A stretch of 64,000 nucleotides of DNA from Brachynemurus nebulosus (GCA_035578155.1 JAPWDM010000024.1:372001-436000), one strand, 5' to 3'. Shown: positions 1 to 12,605, counted from the stretch's first letter. Notes: generated by a model not told the origin, from the letters alone. Numbers and translations: made by a program.

Positions 1-194
1 TTTTGTAGTTTTCGTTAATCGAAAATTATGGATACCGAAAATAACGATATTTTCAAAATAGTTGATATAAGGAGAAGAAGTACCTTTCACACCTGTTAAA
101 TTATTTCTATCAAAAGCTTTTAATAACGAAAAGTATAACTTAATAGCTAATGATATATTTGGAAGGGTATTTCTTTTCCTTATAGGTATCATCC

Positions 195-400
195 ATTTTG
201 AGAATATCGTTATTTTCGATATCGATAATTTTCGATAACGAAAACTACATTTTGATAGTCGTAATAGGTTTGGAATGCCTATAATTTGCTTCGCTTAAGC
301 CTTCAAAAATTTCTTTATTTTTAACTACGGTGCACCGTTTACTAGAAATTTACAATCAAAATTTTACGATAACGAAAAGTATCATTAAAAACAAACCTAA
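195..400. repeat. relic of the ~266-bp dispersed monomer
   Basis: Contains the pieces that define the monomer seen more fully at 32.76-33.18 kb: a TATCGATAATTTTCG block, then a GCTTCGCTTAAGCCTTC block, then a GTGCACCGTTTAC block. Bases 1-60 carry further TTCGTTA/ATCGAAAATTA pieces in inverted orientation. The copy is degenerate and its edges are unclear. No coding signal is seen. Confidence 0.6.
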
Positions 401-497
401 TAAAAATCTTACATACCTACCACAGTCCAACTTCAGAATCACTTATTGTGACATTATTATCCACTGTCAGTGTGTTATTAATAGTAAAAATGAGTGT

Positions 498-1288
498 ATG
501 AAAACTAGTATGTAATTTAAGAGGATGACTCACCCCCTGTCCAATGTTGCTCAGACTAAATTTTGAATTCAAGAATTCAATTTCTACATCATTCTAATTG
601 TCTTAAATTATTTGCCATGAGAAGAACTTCTTGAACTACCCAAATAGTACGACTATTCGACTCAGTCACCCCTTAGTTAACTACCCCTACACTTAATATT
701 AGGACATTGAGCAAAAACGGGTCAATTAGATTTTTTGACGTATTGATTTTATATTGCTTATTTTTCACCCCCTTTTCGCAAAAATAACCCACAAATTTTA
801 ACCCCTAACCACTCCTGTTGATGTAATTTGAACAAATTTCATATCAATAGATAGCTCTTTAAAAAAAAGTAATATCGCCAATTTAAACTTTTGCTCTATC
901 TCTTACTGTTTTCGAGATATTTCAAAAATTAAATTTTTACCCCAATTTTTGAAGGGCGATTTCACCCCTTCAAACCGTTTTTCCGCAGATAAAAAAAAAT
1001 ATGTGTCGCTTATTTTTTAGTGTTCTACAACAGGGCTTCTTAAAGTTTAAACTATGGATCGCGACCCCATTTGGGATCGCTTACCGAAATCTTGGGTTCG
1101 TAGCGAAAAATTGTTTATATGTATATAATATATTGTTACCAAATTAATAAATCCTTACAAAATACTTATATATCTCTGTTTGGGGTCGCAAATGAAAAAA
1201 GTTTAAGAAGCCCTGTTCTACAACATATTTAAGTTTCATCAAAATCGATAGGTCCGGCCTCGCGACCTTTACTTGTTAGTAACAACTT
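498..1288. mobile_element. non-autonomous TIR element, copy 1 (interrupted)
   Basis: Aligns in reverse orientation with 31633-32300 over nearly its whole length. Shared blocks include the end AAAATCGATAGGTCCGGCC, the GTGTCGCTTATTTTTTAGTG block and the TTAGTTAACTACCCCTA region. The end near 1288 is intact; the end near 498 is degraded. A 185-bp MITE interrupts it at 1031-1215. It has no open frame of note and would need a transposase from elsewhere. The superfamily is not identified. Confidence 0.7.
1031..1215. mobile_element. hAT-like MITE with 8-bp target duplication
   Basis: The ends are perfect inverted repeats CAGGGCTTCTTAAA and its complement. The flanks carry the identical 8-bp duplication TTCTACAA at 1023-1030 and 1216-1223. 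CAGGG-type ends with 8-bp duplications are typical of hAT elements. It is 185 bp long and has no coding capacity. The empty site can be read from the sister element at 31.6-32.3 kb, which shows it inserted after the host element. Confidence 0.85.
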
Positions 1289-1299
1289 ATGTAATAATA

Positions 1300-1465
1300 T
1301 CTAGGTATTTAATAAATCTCTAACACTGACTGACTGACTAACTGACAGACAACGCACAGCCTAAACCGTTGGCTTTAAAAGCATGAAAATTTATACAGAA
1401 GTTTCTTATATAACGTGAGCACTAAGAAAGAATTCTTGAAAAGAGTATCCTGGGATAAGAATGGC
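1300..1465. repeat. dispersed repeat fragment with (CTGA)n run
   Basis: A TTAATAAATCTCTAACACTG block followed by a short CTGA repeat. A related TTAATAAATCTTTAACACTG block lies near 2360-2390, so this is a dispersed repeat in the same orientation. The CTGACTGACTGAC run recalls 3' tails of interspersed repeats in insect genomes. No protein signal. Confidence 0.45.
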
Positions 1466-2685
1466 CGGTTGACCCCCCAGACAATCAACTCCATCTATGA
1501 TTGGCAATCAACTCCATCTATGATGTTAGTCTAGGACTTGACAAACAGTTGCATTACCAAAGTTCAGCTCCATCGGTTAAGAAATATAACCGTTATCATA
1601 CCAACAAATTTTGTTACACATTTATATATTGGCCTCAACTAACCTTGAACACATTGTATATTTAGGGGTCATGTTCGGTATATTGGTACATATCGTTAAA
1701 ACACCACCAGACTCTTAAATCCTTAAATCCTGTGCGCATGGCATAAACACATAACGGAATGATGAAATCCATTTTTCCGATGGTGGCTTCGATCGAGGTT
1801 TCTCCTCTTTGACAGTGTTCCACTCCTTTGTTTTTAAGGAAACTTGCAGTACTTAAACAAGACATAATGTGCAATATTTGAGGCTTTTTTCGTGATTGTC
1901 ACTCTGAAGGAACCACTAAAAAAGTGTCTTTCTATTTTTTTTTTAATTTTCTATGATTGTTTACAAATGGGAAAATTTTAAAGAAATATATATTATAGTA
2001 CTAACTTAGACCTACTCAATGGTTTTTAGTTCATTTCAATATCTGTAATAATTTGCGAGATATAAAGGTTTAAAAAATCATGGCCCTAATACCAATTATC
2101 ACAAATAACTTCTAAACTACGCAAGATATGAGGCTAAAACTTTCACGCAAAACTTCTTATCAGTTGCCCTTATAGTAGCCAAAGTGCCGTTGAAAATCTC
2201 GTCTGGAACCAACCGGACATTCTTATCCGGGGATACCCTTTATCCTCTAAGTGGGTTAAACAGAGAATGAAAATTTGTATGGAAATTCGTCATATTTGAA
2301 GCTATTAGATATATGTATAAAAATTTGTTACTATGGCTATTAAAACAAATAATACCTTATTTAATAAATCTTTAACACTGATTGACATCCTGAGATGTTG
2401 CCGATATATAGTAAATCCTATCGGGTGGAGATATACGGCTAGTAAAGAAATAATTTTAAAACGACATAAAAGCGAACCACCCTCAGGAATAATATTATAC
2501 ATATTTATTATTGGGCTCAAATTTTGTGCCCTAGCTTGTAAATACCGTGTAACACAATATGCGCTGATAAGCAGCGCCAGCCAACTATACTCTCAAATCA
2601 ATATCAGTGTTCAATTTTTTAACCATCCTTACCAATTACAAAAAAATTTCACCCTGTACATTTTTATGTTTGACTTTTCTACGTA

Positions 2686-4045
2686 CCGTAAAACACCCTA
2701 TCTTTACCATAATTTTCAATCCAAATTTGAATAAAATAAAGACGGAACTAATTTAGTTATATTTAACTGTTTCAGTAGAATAAATTAATAAAAAACTTTG
2801 ATCTAACTCATAAATACATTTTCCAGAAACTTAAATTACTAGTCAAAAATAAAAAATAAAAATAAAAACAGTAACAAGCTCAAATGTCGAGGAGTTTCTA
2901 ACTTTACCATATTATTACTAATTCATATTTTTTTAGTGAAATATAAAAGATATTATAAAATTTTTAAATATACCATTGTTGTTCATAATTTTTTTGGTGA
3001 ATTCCAAATAATATCTAAAAATAATACGCAGTCATTTCGAAATTTTCAACGATAAACCTAGTTGCGATATAATTGTTATAAAAACGTCAAATAGAGCTGT
3101 TTTCACCAGGGATGTACAAAATCAGTAAAAATTAATAAAACAAAATGCCAGAAACAAAAAAAAAAAAATTTGTTTAAAAAAATAAAACACAATGTTACAT
3201 ATTTGATATTATAAACTGACTAAGTAACAAAATCAGAAATAAAAAACAAAAACAATTGTCTATTAAATCAATTAATGTTCAATTTCAATCAAATTGTCTA
3301 ACTTACAAAATCACAATCTTTTTAACCAAAACAAGATACTCAGTTTTATTCTCTATTGTTCTTCTTTGAATTCCAAATTGTTTTTCCAGTGTATAATGTT
3401 GTAATTTGTTTACTTTTTACCATAACAATTGATAGATATAACATTCTGCAGAATAATTTTTGTATGTTCTTGCACTAATTTTCTTCTTATGATGTTTACC
3501 AGACATTTTGTATATGTAAACCTATAACAATGTTTTTTACTTTAATATCTCAATTCGTGTAAAAATATAATGCAATTAGTATATTTTTGACAACCCTAAC
3601 TGTTAGCAGCGCTGACTGGTAAAGTTGGGATTTGTTAAAGGACTCTAATTTTATCAAGTTTGCTATAATATTACCTAAACGAATTATTCGATAATACACA
3701 AATAAGTAAACGTAAAAATCATTTTATATACTTACGAGGTTATGTAACTTTTCATATGATGAAATTATCTACGTCACTTGTATATTTTTTGAAATACCAA
3801 CTAAAGTTTGCACACTTGCTTAAAACCAAAATATACCATAAGAAATAAAAAAATCCAATGATTTGAAGAAATTGCGGCTGGCAATGCCAGAAAAACTTAT
3901 ATAACACCAGTAGGTTGTTAGAAATATCTCCATCATTAAAAAAAAAGTGCTACAGAATATATAAACTATGAAATTCTAATTTTTTTAACGTAAAGTGTGG
4001 TATGGTAAAGTTAGGTTTAATAGGTAAAGATAGGGTGTTTTACGG
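2686..4045. mobile_element. 1.36-kb TA-flanked TIR element
   Basis: Left end CCGTAAAACACCCTATCTTT and right end its exact complement form an inverted repeat of at least 24 bp. Both ends are flanked by TA (2684-2685 and 4046-4047), as in Tc1/mariner-type insertions. The interior is AT-rich with no transposase. A diverged relative of its right half appears at 34225-34440 in the opposite orientation (shared ATCGAATAATTCGTTTA block). Open frames inside it have no recognisable features. Confidence 0.7.
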
Positions 4046-4047
4046 TA

Positions 4048-5189
4048 CAAATTAAGTTGATTCTGTGTTAGAGTTCAGTATATAGGTATGTGGAATTATG
4101 TACGCAACGTCTGTTTACTATGTCTATGTGAGTGATCTGGCTTAAGTCTGGTTGGATAATTGCCCCGTGTATTATTACGTTATATATTCGCCGTTTTCTG
4201 TGTGATCGTTTGACGATGATGACGGCGACGACCGACGCGTTCTTTTGGTTGGCAACAACTGTACCATTCCAATCTAATCGAACCGGAGAGTAAACGGAGT
4301 AGTCCAAACAAACCAACGAACCACACAGCAGCGATATACACATATATACAATATTATTAAACTTGTATTTCTACTTTTAAAGGAATGGCATTAATACTTC
4401 GTCTATCTTGACTTTATATACAGCAATTTTATTCAGTAATAATGTCTATGTGTATAAACTAGACCATTATATTACAAAAAAAAATCACTCTTACACATTG
4501 CATTCATTGCACATTTAAAGCAACAAGTATGTACGGCTACACTTATGTACATATTATTATTTAGAATCCATGATAAAATCACGAAAAGGTATGATATCTA
4601 CACATCGAATATTCGACGTAAGTAGGTCTGATGTTTAACCAATTCAGATTTTGTAGTAAACCACATTAACTCACTCTATTTCAATCTATAATCTCTTAAA
4701 TCTTATTTTTTTACTTTCTCAGTGCTTTTAGACGACCGAAAATTAACCACTTTTTGTAAATTTTTCCCTTTTTTACATATTAGTGTGATCCTATTCTAGG
4801 TTCAAAGAGAAAAACATTTTTTATTCACCAAAGAAAGGACTAAAAGAAAAGGGCAAAATTTTTGGACACTTTTTCGACAGTTTTTACCTTCAAAAAATTG
4901 TTAACCAATGCGATATCCTTCAAACTTTAGTTTTATCCTTCCGGTAATATCATAGACAGAAATCTCTAAAAATTTCAGTGAGATCGATCGATAATTTTTT
5001 GAGCTACAGTATGAGCAGTTTCCGAAAATGTAGTTTAGAGATAATCGCGTTTAGAGTGTTCAATGCAATAAAACTAGAATGTGATAGTATTTTTGCGTGA
5101 GATATTTTCACGAAAATCTGCTGTACGCAAACAAGCGATGAAGAAGGTAACTATAATACAAAAGTACCATGAAAATAATTGCTCTGCCC
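4048..5189. other. no gene recognised; GC-richer block at 4070-4340
   Basis: The 4070-4340 stretch is richer in G+C than its surroundings and open on the minus strand, but the translation shows no domain or motif. It might be an old element or a non-coding exon; nothing decides. The rest is AT-rich unique-looking sequence. Confidence 0.3.
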
Positions 5190-5255
5190 CTAGCGTCCCA
5201 GGTACCTGACGCGCTAGTTCGTGTTACACGGTCTCGGTGCTCTCTACTGAGCTAT
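5190..5255 (-). repeat. tRNA-like relic (A-box match)
   Basis: The minus strand reads TAGCTCAGTAGAGAGC, a good match to the internal A box of tRNA genes. Downstream a GCGTC...GACGC stem sits where a T arm would be, but the loop lacks the usual TTC and the acceptor stem does not pair. It is therefore not a functional tRNA; a decayed tRNA gene or SINE head is the best guess. Confidence 0.25.
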
Positions 5256-5265
5256 GAGCTATTAA

Positions 5266-5403
5266 CTCACAAGGAAACATATCCAACTGTATCTCTCAAA
5301 AAATATTGAAACGTCTAGATTGTGGATCTTATTAAAACTAATCACGAGCCTATTTCTTTCGTGCCCATAAACGGTCTAAGAGAGTGAAATTCACCCTGAA
5401 AAG
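5266..5403 (+). mobile_element. solo end of the 52-56 kb long-TIR element
   Basis: About 135 bp match the outer end of both TIRs of the element at 52340-55795: ATCCAACTGTATCTCTCAAA, then a GTGGATCTTATTAAAACTAA block, then CACGAGCC and GTGAAATTCACCC. The similarity stops around 5403, so only the terminus is present. It shows that the element has, or had, more than one insertion in this genome. Confidence 0.75.
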
Positions 5404-6508
5404 ACTATAAGGAACTCTAACTATTAATCCGACAATATATTCATACATTGTATTGTGCAATTTGATCGATTTATCTAAAGTATAGTTACTTGACGTAATA
5501 TTATTTCATACATTTATATATTTTAAATTGTATTTTAGATTTAGATTATAATTTAACATTTCTAAATCGTATTCTGTATTGGCCATATTCTATTTTGAAT
5601 GGAAAAGTATATTTTTATGAATATTGCTGCAACAGGGCAGTTTCGTAATGAAAATAATTTATTTCATTTTTTGCTATAGTGTAAATCCAACTTGTAAAAT
5701 TTTATTACGTTTACTTTTTTCTTAGAGTTGTAATATAATACAAAATACTACCTAGGTACGCCTATGTTTTACATGCAATTGTACAAAAAGTTGCACTTTA
5801 CACGCACGTATGCGTAAAAAGAGGCACAGCGCACTACACACTATTGTATATTATATTAAAACTTAACAAATATTTTACTGAATGTTTACATTTGTTTTTA
5901 AGGTAGTTGGTCGATAAAACGATTTTTTCAAAGGATTTTAACGAAACTTCTTTAGATATGTATTTAATTTTATACCAATAATACGAGCCTATTCCAATTA
6001 AAATTGACTATTTCAATTTTGAGAAAAACAATTTCAAAGTTTAATTTTAACACGGACTTTTATGGGAAAACTATGTTTTTTTTGAATAAAATGAAAAACG
6101 TGTCAAAGGAATTTCATAAAATTTAATATGTTATAAAATACAAAGTTACAAACCATATTTGATAAGAAATAAAAATTTATTGACCGCGCCGTTTTTTAAA
6201 TATAATTTATAAACATCATTTTACAACGTTTTTACAACGCTTTCTTCAACAATTGCTTTTATATCGCTACAACATAAGCGCACGGGAAATTCAAAAAAAA
6301 AAAAAACAAGTGGTATACAAATATAATAACTGAAGAATATTGATACATTATTTAATTTTTGATAAAAGAAAATCTGACTATCTCAGAGCAACTACGTTAA
6401 TAAAGTTCTACAGAATTTTAATGTAATTATATTCATATCAGATTTATAATATTTAACGTAAATTTCATGTTAGTTGTAGATAAAGTATATATACGTAACT
6501 TGATTGTA
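5404..6508. other. no gene recognised
   Basis: AT-rich sequence without coding signal. A GGTAGTTGGTCGATAAAA block near 5900 recurs inverted at 23915-23935 inside another element, so part of this stretch is repeat-derived. Confidence 0.4.
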
Positions 6509-7326
6509 GGGCATATTACACATGAGCGAAAAAAGTTACGCAAGAACCGCGCAACAGCGAGGGCGTAATTGCACGAGTTGCAACTTACAACCTCAATCAC
6601 CTAATACACTGGTTTCTCGTTGTAAGCAACATCAAAATTGAAATATAACTATATGCCTTACTTTTTTACGTATATTGCGAATTTTATTATCTAAAAAGAG
6701 TAAGATATATGATTTTATTTCAAGTTGTTTACAACGAGTAAAAAAGTGTATATAAGTAGGGTACTATTACTTTATTTAATTTTGTGACATGGTAAAAGGT
6801 GCAGGAATTTTGCAAAGTACAGTGTTTTTTATTCATTGTTAGGAATCGAATCATTTTGTCCAAGAAAAATAGTTGACTGGAAAAATAACTTTTAACAAAA
6901 TTAGTCGACTTAAATCGATTACTTGCAATACCGAATTTATTATTTTAATAATATAAGTTTACAAAATATCATACCTTACCATCATTTATAGACCATGATA
7001 TAAAAAAATACCGTTCAACAGCAGTATAAAATGATTTATCCGAATAACGAGCAACAACGAGCGTTCAACAGATAGATGATTGCTTTCTGGTCATATTCAC
7101 AAAGACACACAGTGCTGTGCCAATGTACATCCACGTATACCATAATACGTATACAACGTACGAAGCGTTGTAAGTTGCATATTACACACGAACGAAAAAG
7201 TTACACACGAGCCAGGTAAATTTTCAAATGTTTCCAGTTTTCCGATTCTAATTGTTGTCGATTTAAAATAATCTTTGTCGACTTATTGACTCTTACGTAA
7301 CATTTTTGCTCGTGTATAATATTTAG
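6509..7326. mobile_element. ~0.8-kb TIR element (ends imprecise)
   Basis: Left end around GCATATTACACATGAGCG and right end around GCTCGTGTATAATATTTA form an imperfect inverted repeat of about 35 bp, including the GTTACG(C/T)AAG segments. A further internal copy of the same motif lies at 7170-7205, and a fragment of the family lies at 15085-15140. No open frame is conserved. Exact ends and target duplication cannot be fixed by eye. Confidence 0.5.
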
Positions 7327-9107
7327 ACTGTGTTTCTACCTGCAAGAAAACTTGTACAAAAAGGTGTCCGACAGTCCGTCAGATAGTTGCTTGCAGGTGT
7401 AATCTACGTACTAAGTGTATTCGTAATAGTTTGTCAAGCGTATCCTGCAAGTTACTGCGAAGGCAACAAATTGCAAGTCTAAACCTGTTTACATCAACTC
7501 GTGACAGATCTCGCTGCTTATCGGTTTGGTTTCGTATATCTCGCACTCACAGTTGGTCGGTTTTGTTTTTCTAACTTAATATTTTAGATATTATAATATA
7601 TATGTAATGAAAAATTCTAATTATTTATGAAAATAAAATTTTAATTAAAAATGGGCCAAGGACAGACACGTGAATGGTCTCGAGAGTATACTATTAAATA
7701 CCTCTGTTTTATGGGACAACCTACGTGCCATGTGGATTATAAAAATATGATTTAAAAAAAAACGCTACATTTAATAACATCGCGCAAGAGTTCCCTACAA
7801 CTGAGAACGAAGTGTCCCGAAAACTGCATAATTTAAAGAAGTCAAAAATCAAGAAAAGTGGAAGTGGCCAAGACTTTTTATACTTTCTTTGTGGGTTATT
7901 TATTCTAACATAAAAATTAGATTGTAATAAAACTGAAATCATTTAGAATTTTTGGCCACCGGATTCTTTTTCCACTTTTTCAATTTTTTTTAAAATTCTT
8001 TTTGTTAGATAACGTAGCGGTAAAAAAAATATATGTATATATATTCTGGAATAACGTTTATTACCTACTTTTTAAAACAATATTTCATACAGGATGAATA
8101 ATCTGAGAGTTAACTTTTTTTATTCCTAAAGTATCATTTTTCGAAAAACAGTTACGATTTTTTTCGGCATGATTCGACAGTACAAACTATACTACTACAA
8201 AAAATTAAGGGAGCCAAAAAAAAAAATTGTTAATTTTTTTCGTGATTTTTGAAGGGCTGTATTTACGTGAAAAATGGTCGTATCGAACTGATAAAAAAGC
8301 ATTTTGAAGCTCCAAGATTCTAGTTTTGAGATCTTTCGTCCAAGAGATTTTTAGGAGTGACAGTTATCGAGCAATTCTAAAGAATCACACAAAAAAAAAT
8401 TTTTGGCAAATTTTTGCTCTTTTTCTCGGTCTACGGGCTTGAAAAATTTTTTTTTCAGTAAAGCCATGGTATTGACCTTGATAGCCTGTTTATTCACCAT
8501 CAATTTCCATTTTTAAATTTTTCTCTACGTTGAATTGTTCCGGGGATATCCAACTTTGAATGCAAAAGGATCCTTTTTGCTTTTAACCATCGATATCTCA
8601 GTAACCACTGATCGGACAAAAAATTGAAGACCAGTTTTGGAATCTGGAATAAATTTCTCTACAAGGGGTGTGTCATGTACTTTAGGAAAAAAAATTTCTC
8701 ATCCTTAGTTTTAACCTGAAAAATGTGAAAAAAGGGACTTTTTTCCTTGTTGCGAAAAATTGTCCACATCCTGCGAGTATTGTTGGGGAATCTAATGTTT
8801 GTACGAATTTTTATTGAATTTTTTTCAACTTTTCTCACAGTTAGGCATCTTTTATCCACTAAATTTGAAAATTAAGAGAAAAAATTTACGTAGTAGTATT
8901 TTTTTTTTTCATAATTATTTGGTTTGAAATTTAGAGTTAAAGAAATTTTTTTGTCTCTTATTACCCCGTTCTTCCCCTAGGTAGATAGGTAGCGTTGGTA
9001 CATTCAGTAAATATCTCTTTTTTTTCTGTAAGCCAAAACAGGCGAAGTAGGGAACATTTATTCGTCAGGAAAAATAATGTCTCTATTTTTATATGCGACA
9101 AATTACA
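7327..9107. other. no gene recognised
   Basis: AT-rich sequence with many short homopolymer runs. Short open frames on the minus strand (7721-7942 and 8659-8859) have no recognisable domains, and their composition follows the background. An old repeat is likely for parts of 8090-8900 but I could not define ends. Confidence 0.35.
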
Positions 9108-9111
9108 TTAA

Positions 9112-9351
9112 CTCTTTTAGCGGCTATTCCGAGCGTAGCTCGTCATATGAATTATTCGACTTGAATGACTATCCCGAGCTGAACTCGTCTCGTGTTGGTA
9201 ACTGTAAGATGCTGTCATCTGTTATTGTATGCATTGCTGAAGAGCATTACTAAAGCAGAAGTTATCGAATGGGTAGGCCACATAATAATGTAATCAAGTA
9301 TTTTCAAAGATCATTTTATTTGGTTAGTTTTACATAAGCCGCTAACAAGGA
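9112..9351. mobile_element. piggyBac-like MITE, TTAA-flanked
   Basis: Both sides carry TTAA (9108-9111 and 9352-9355). The inward ends CTCTTTTAGCGGCT and, on the opposite strand, TCCTTGTTAGCGGCT are inverted repeats sharing the TTAGCGGCT core. TTAA duplications are diagnostic for piggyBac-type insertion; the ends have drifted from the usual CCC start. It is 240 bp with two internal CGAGC...CTCGTC segments, and has no coding capacity. Confidence 0.6.
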
Positions 9352-9355
9352 TTAA

Positions 9356-10022
9356 ATCCATAAAACCAGTGATTGTACGGAACACAATTTACGCAAGTAC
9401 AACATGCACTTCACGACTTATTATTTTTTTAATTTATTTACCATAATTTTTGATTAAAAAAATACCTTACTCATACTCGGTCAGTTTATTTTTCTGCTTC
9501 GGATTCTCAAACTGCATTCGAGACCACAAAAACAACTTATGCTCCTCGGTAAGTAACACTTATACTATTATTAAGAATTTCATGTTAAATTAAAAATTCA
9601 ATCAACAATCCAACTTAAGTGGAATTAAGAATTAGTGGAACATACAAAAAATCTGTAAAAATCAAACAAAAAAATTTAATTTCAAGAAAATATTAATCTT
9701 ATCTAATTATTCACTTAAAATTACATGTTCATATAAAATGGCAAATTTTTGGAATCTTATGTCGTCTAAGAATAATTTAAGTTAAAGTTTATTTAACAAA
9801 TAGAAAATGAAACACAACGTTGTAATCCCGCCTGGTTCCTCCCGTGCTCTTATCAAAGCTTCCATTCGTTTTTTCTATACTCAGCATGATGTTGTCTATA
9901 GTTTCCAGGGACAGTCTTTGCCATTCTTCAATTACGGCAGTTTGAAGCTCGACCACATTGAGAAAAAACGGCATTTGAATTCGAAAGTGACAGACCACTT
10001 AAAAAGAATTACATCAATAATA
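9356..10022. other. no gene recognised
   Basis: AT-rich sequence. Overlapping open frames on both strands at 9789-10061 have no recognisable domain, and the plus-strand one runs into the conserved head of the next element, so neither is taken as a gene. Confidence 0.4.
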
Positions 10023-10373
10023 AATAAAAATACCCCTGTCGCAGGCATCTGCATAACATAGCGAATTTCCAAATCTTGGGCATGGCGGATCTCATCTAAG
10101 ACCTGTACCTATTTAAAATAGTTTAGCTTTCTAAGAGTAAAAGAATTTTTAAAATCGGTTGGGTAATTAGTTTTGGTATTTTTTGGGGACCCAAGAACCC
10201 GAACGAATTTTGTGCAGCATAGTTGTATCCATCTAAAATAATTTAGTTCTCTAGCAGTGAGAAATTTTTTAGCATCGGTTCGATAGCTTATTACTGGCGT
10301 TTTCGGATCTGCAAGATCCCGGTGGACCTCATTAAAAAATCAGCTCGACCGTATATTCTAGGCGGACTTTATG

Positions 10374-10374
<1 letters not shown>

Positions 10375-10451
<77 letters not shown>
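10375..10451. repeat. (TA)n microsatellite
   Basis: About 77 bp of TA with one C interruption, lying inside the degenerate leading part of the 120-bp array. Confidence 0.95.
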
Positions 10452-10539
10452 TCAAAACCGTTGTGTAGCATTCTACGCCGCATTTGCATCCGCAGGACAG
10501 TTGTGGATCTCAGATAACACAACCTGTACCTATCTAAAA

Positions 10540-11700
10540 TAGTTTACCTTGGTAATAGTAAAAAGGTTTCAAAATCGGTCAGTTATTTTATTTTTGACAC
10601 TTTTAGGTCCTACTGACACTTCAGACCTTACATAACGTAATCTATATGTATCTAAAATAGCTTAGCTCCCCAACAGTGAAAAAAATTTTCAAAATCGGTC
10701 GGCTAGTTTATTTTTGACGCTTTTGGATCCGATGGACCCCTGGCAGACTTTACATAACGTAATCTATATTTATCTAAAATAGTTTAGCTCTGTAAGAGTG
10801 AAAAAATTTTCAAAATCGGTCGGTTAGTTTATTTTTACCACTTTTGGGTCCCATGGACCCTGGCGGACCATAAATAACGTAATGTATGTCTATCTACAAT
10901 AGTTAGTTCCCCAACAGTGAAAAAATTTTCAAAATCGGTCGGTTAGTTTATTTTTGACACTTTTGGACCCATGGACCCTGGCAGACCTTACATAACGTAA
11001 TCTATATTTATCTAAAATAGTTTAGCTCTGTAACAGTGAAAAAATTTTCAAAATCGGTCGGTTAGTTTATTTTGACACTTTTGGATCCCATGGACCCTGG
11101 CAGACCTTACATAACGTAATCTATATTTATCTAAAATAGTTTAGCTCTGTAACAGTGAAAAAATTTTCAAAATCGGTCAGTTAGTTTATTTTTGACACTT
11201 TTGGGTTCTATGGACCTTGGTGGACCTTACATAACGTAATTTATATTTATCTAAAATAGTTTAGCTCTGTAACAGTGAAAAAATTTTCAAAATCGGTCAG
11301 TTAGTTTATTTTTGACACTTCTGGATCCTATGGACTCTGGCAGACCTTACATAACGGAATCTATATTTATCTAAAAATAGTTTAGCTCTGTAACAGTGAA
11401 AAAATTTTCAAAATCGATCAGGCAGTTTATTTTTGACACTTTTGGGTCCTATGGACCAAGGCGGACCTTACATAACGTAATCGATATTTATCTAAAATAG
11501 CTTAGCTCTGTAACAGTGAAAAAATTTTCAAAATCGGTCAGTTAGTTTATTTTTGACACTTTTGGGTCCTGTGGACCCTGGCGGACCTTACATAATGTAT
11601 TCTAAATCTATCTAAAATAGTTTAGCTCTGTAACAGTGAAGAAATTTTTAAAATTGGTCGTTTAGTTTATTTTTCTACAATTATGGGATCAGTAAATCCT
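10540..11700 (+). repeat. ~120-bp tandem array, about 9-10 units
   Basis: Units share GTTTAGCTCTGTAACAGTG, then TTTTCAAAATCGGTC, then GTTAGTTTATTTTTGACAC, then GGACC and CTTACATAACGTAAT. Spacing between successive GTAACAGTG motifs in the regular part is close to 120 bp. Units differ by scattered substitutions, and similarity falls off toward both ends of the array, as expected from homogenisation by unequal exchange in the middle. No unit has an open frame. Confidence 0.9.
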
Positions 11701-11980
11701 GGCGAAACTCATACAAGTCTAGTACTATAACTTATGGCAGTCCGTAAGCTTCTTGCGGACATCATTTAATTAATTAATTCAAATACTTTAACTTACTAAC
11801 TGTGAAAAAATTTTTAAAATCGATTGGTTAATTAATTTCTGGCCTTTTTAGATCCCGAAAACCTTGACCTCACATAAAATACCTTAAATCCATTTGAAAT
11901 GGTTTAATTTTTTAACATTATTAATTATTAGTGGAAAAATTTTCAAAATCGATTCAAAATATTTTTCCGTACATACATAT

Positions 11981-12334
11981 GTACATTGTACATATTTTGT
12001 TTTGTTTCATATTTAATAATATTTATATCATAACATAATCTTCAATTTCTTGTTTACTTAAAAATTCAATAAAAAAAAAAAAAAAATTCTTCATTACATT
12101 AGCTTAGAAAATCTGTTTAATTTACATTTTTTAACATGGGATAGAACCATGCTAATTATAATGCAATAAATGAGAAACAAAACTCTATACATGTATGTGT
12201 GTTATATCACATATATGTGAATAGTTTTCACTTGTTCTCACAAAATTCTTTAATAAAAAAGTGAAATATTTTTATACTTAATAAAGAACTGAGATATAAA
12301 TATAAATTACTTATTAGACTAACAAAGAAAGAAT
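11981..12334. other. no gene recognised
   Basis: AT-rich spacer with a poly-A run at 12070-12086. Nothing else seen. Confidence 0.5.
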
Positions 12335-12605
12335 AAAAGTGAAAATTTACATTTTCTCGAAAAATACTTAAAATAGAAAGAAAATTATAAGAATATTTTC
12401 TTCATAATTTTTTTTTTCCTTTTCAACGATGTAAAAATTGAACTGCCTTATGATAGGATCGAATGATAAAAAATGGCCAGAAAACCTACTTCTGGGCATC
12501 CGACGTGTCTGGCTAACGAACTTAGCCAAGCCAATTCAGAATCCAGTCCGCACACAAAATTTCATAAGCGTTAGACGTTTCGTTCGAGAGTTATCGTGGG
12601 AACAC

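Larger units (their letters stand above)
10025..11980 (+). mobile_element. element with conserved head and ~120-bp tandem array
   Basis: Starts with a head shared by several elements in this window: ATACCCCTGTCGCAG, then CATCTGCATAACATAGCGAA. The same head, degraded and inverted, abuts the same 120-bp repeats at 59740-60112, so head and array belong together. The head is followed by degenerate repeat units, the main array, then more degenerate units to about 11980. The layout of a fixed head plus a tandem-repeat body resembles Helentron-derived, DINE-1-like elements; that class assignment is inference. The 3' end is not located. Confidence 0.5.

Noticed and set aside
2333..2734. 133-codon plus-strand frame
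   Set aside because: It runs across the left border of the TIR element at 2686, has no domain and no codon pattern, and ends in repeat sequence.
4070..4340. host gene promoter or first exon
   Set aside because: GC-richer and open on the minus strand, but there is no splice, start or domain evidence that stands out.
5190..5255. functional tRNA gene on the minus strand
   Set aside because: Good A box but no proper T loop and no pairing acceptor stem; kept only as a tRNA-like relic.
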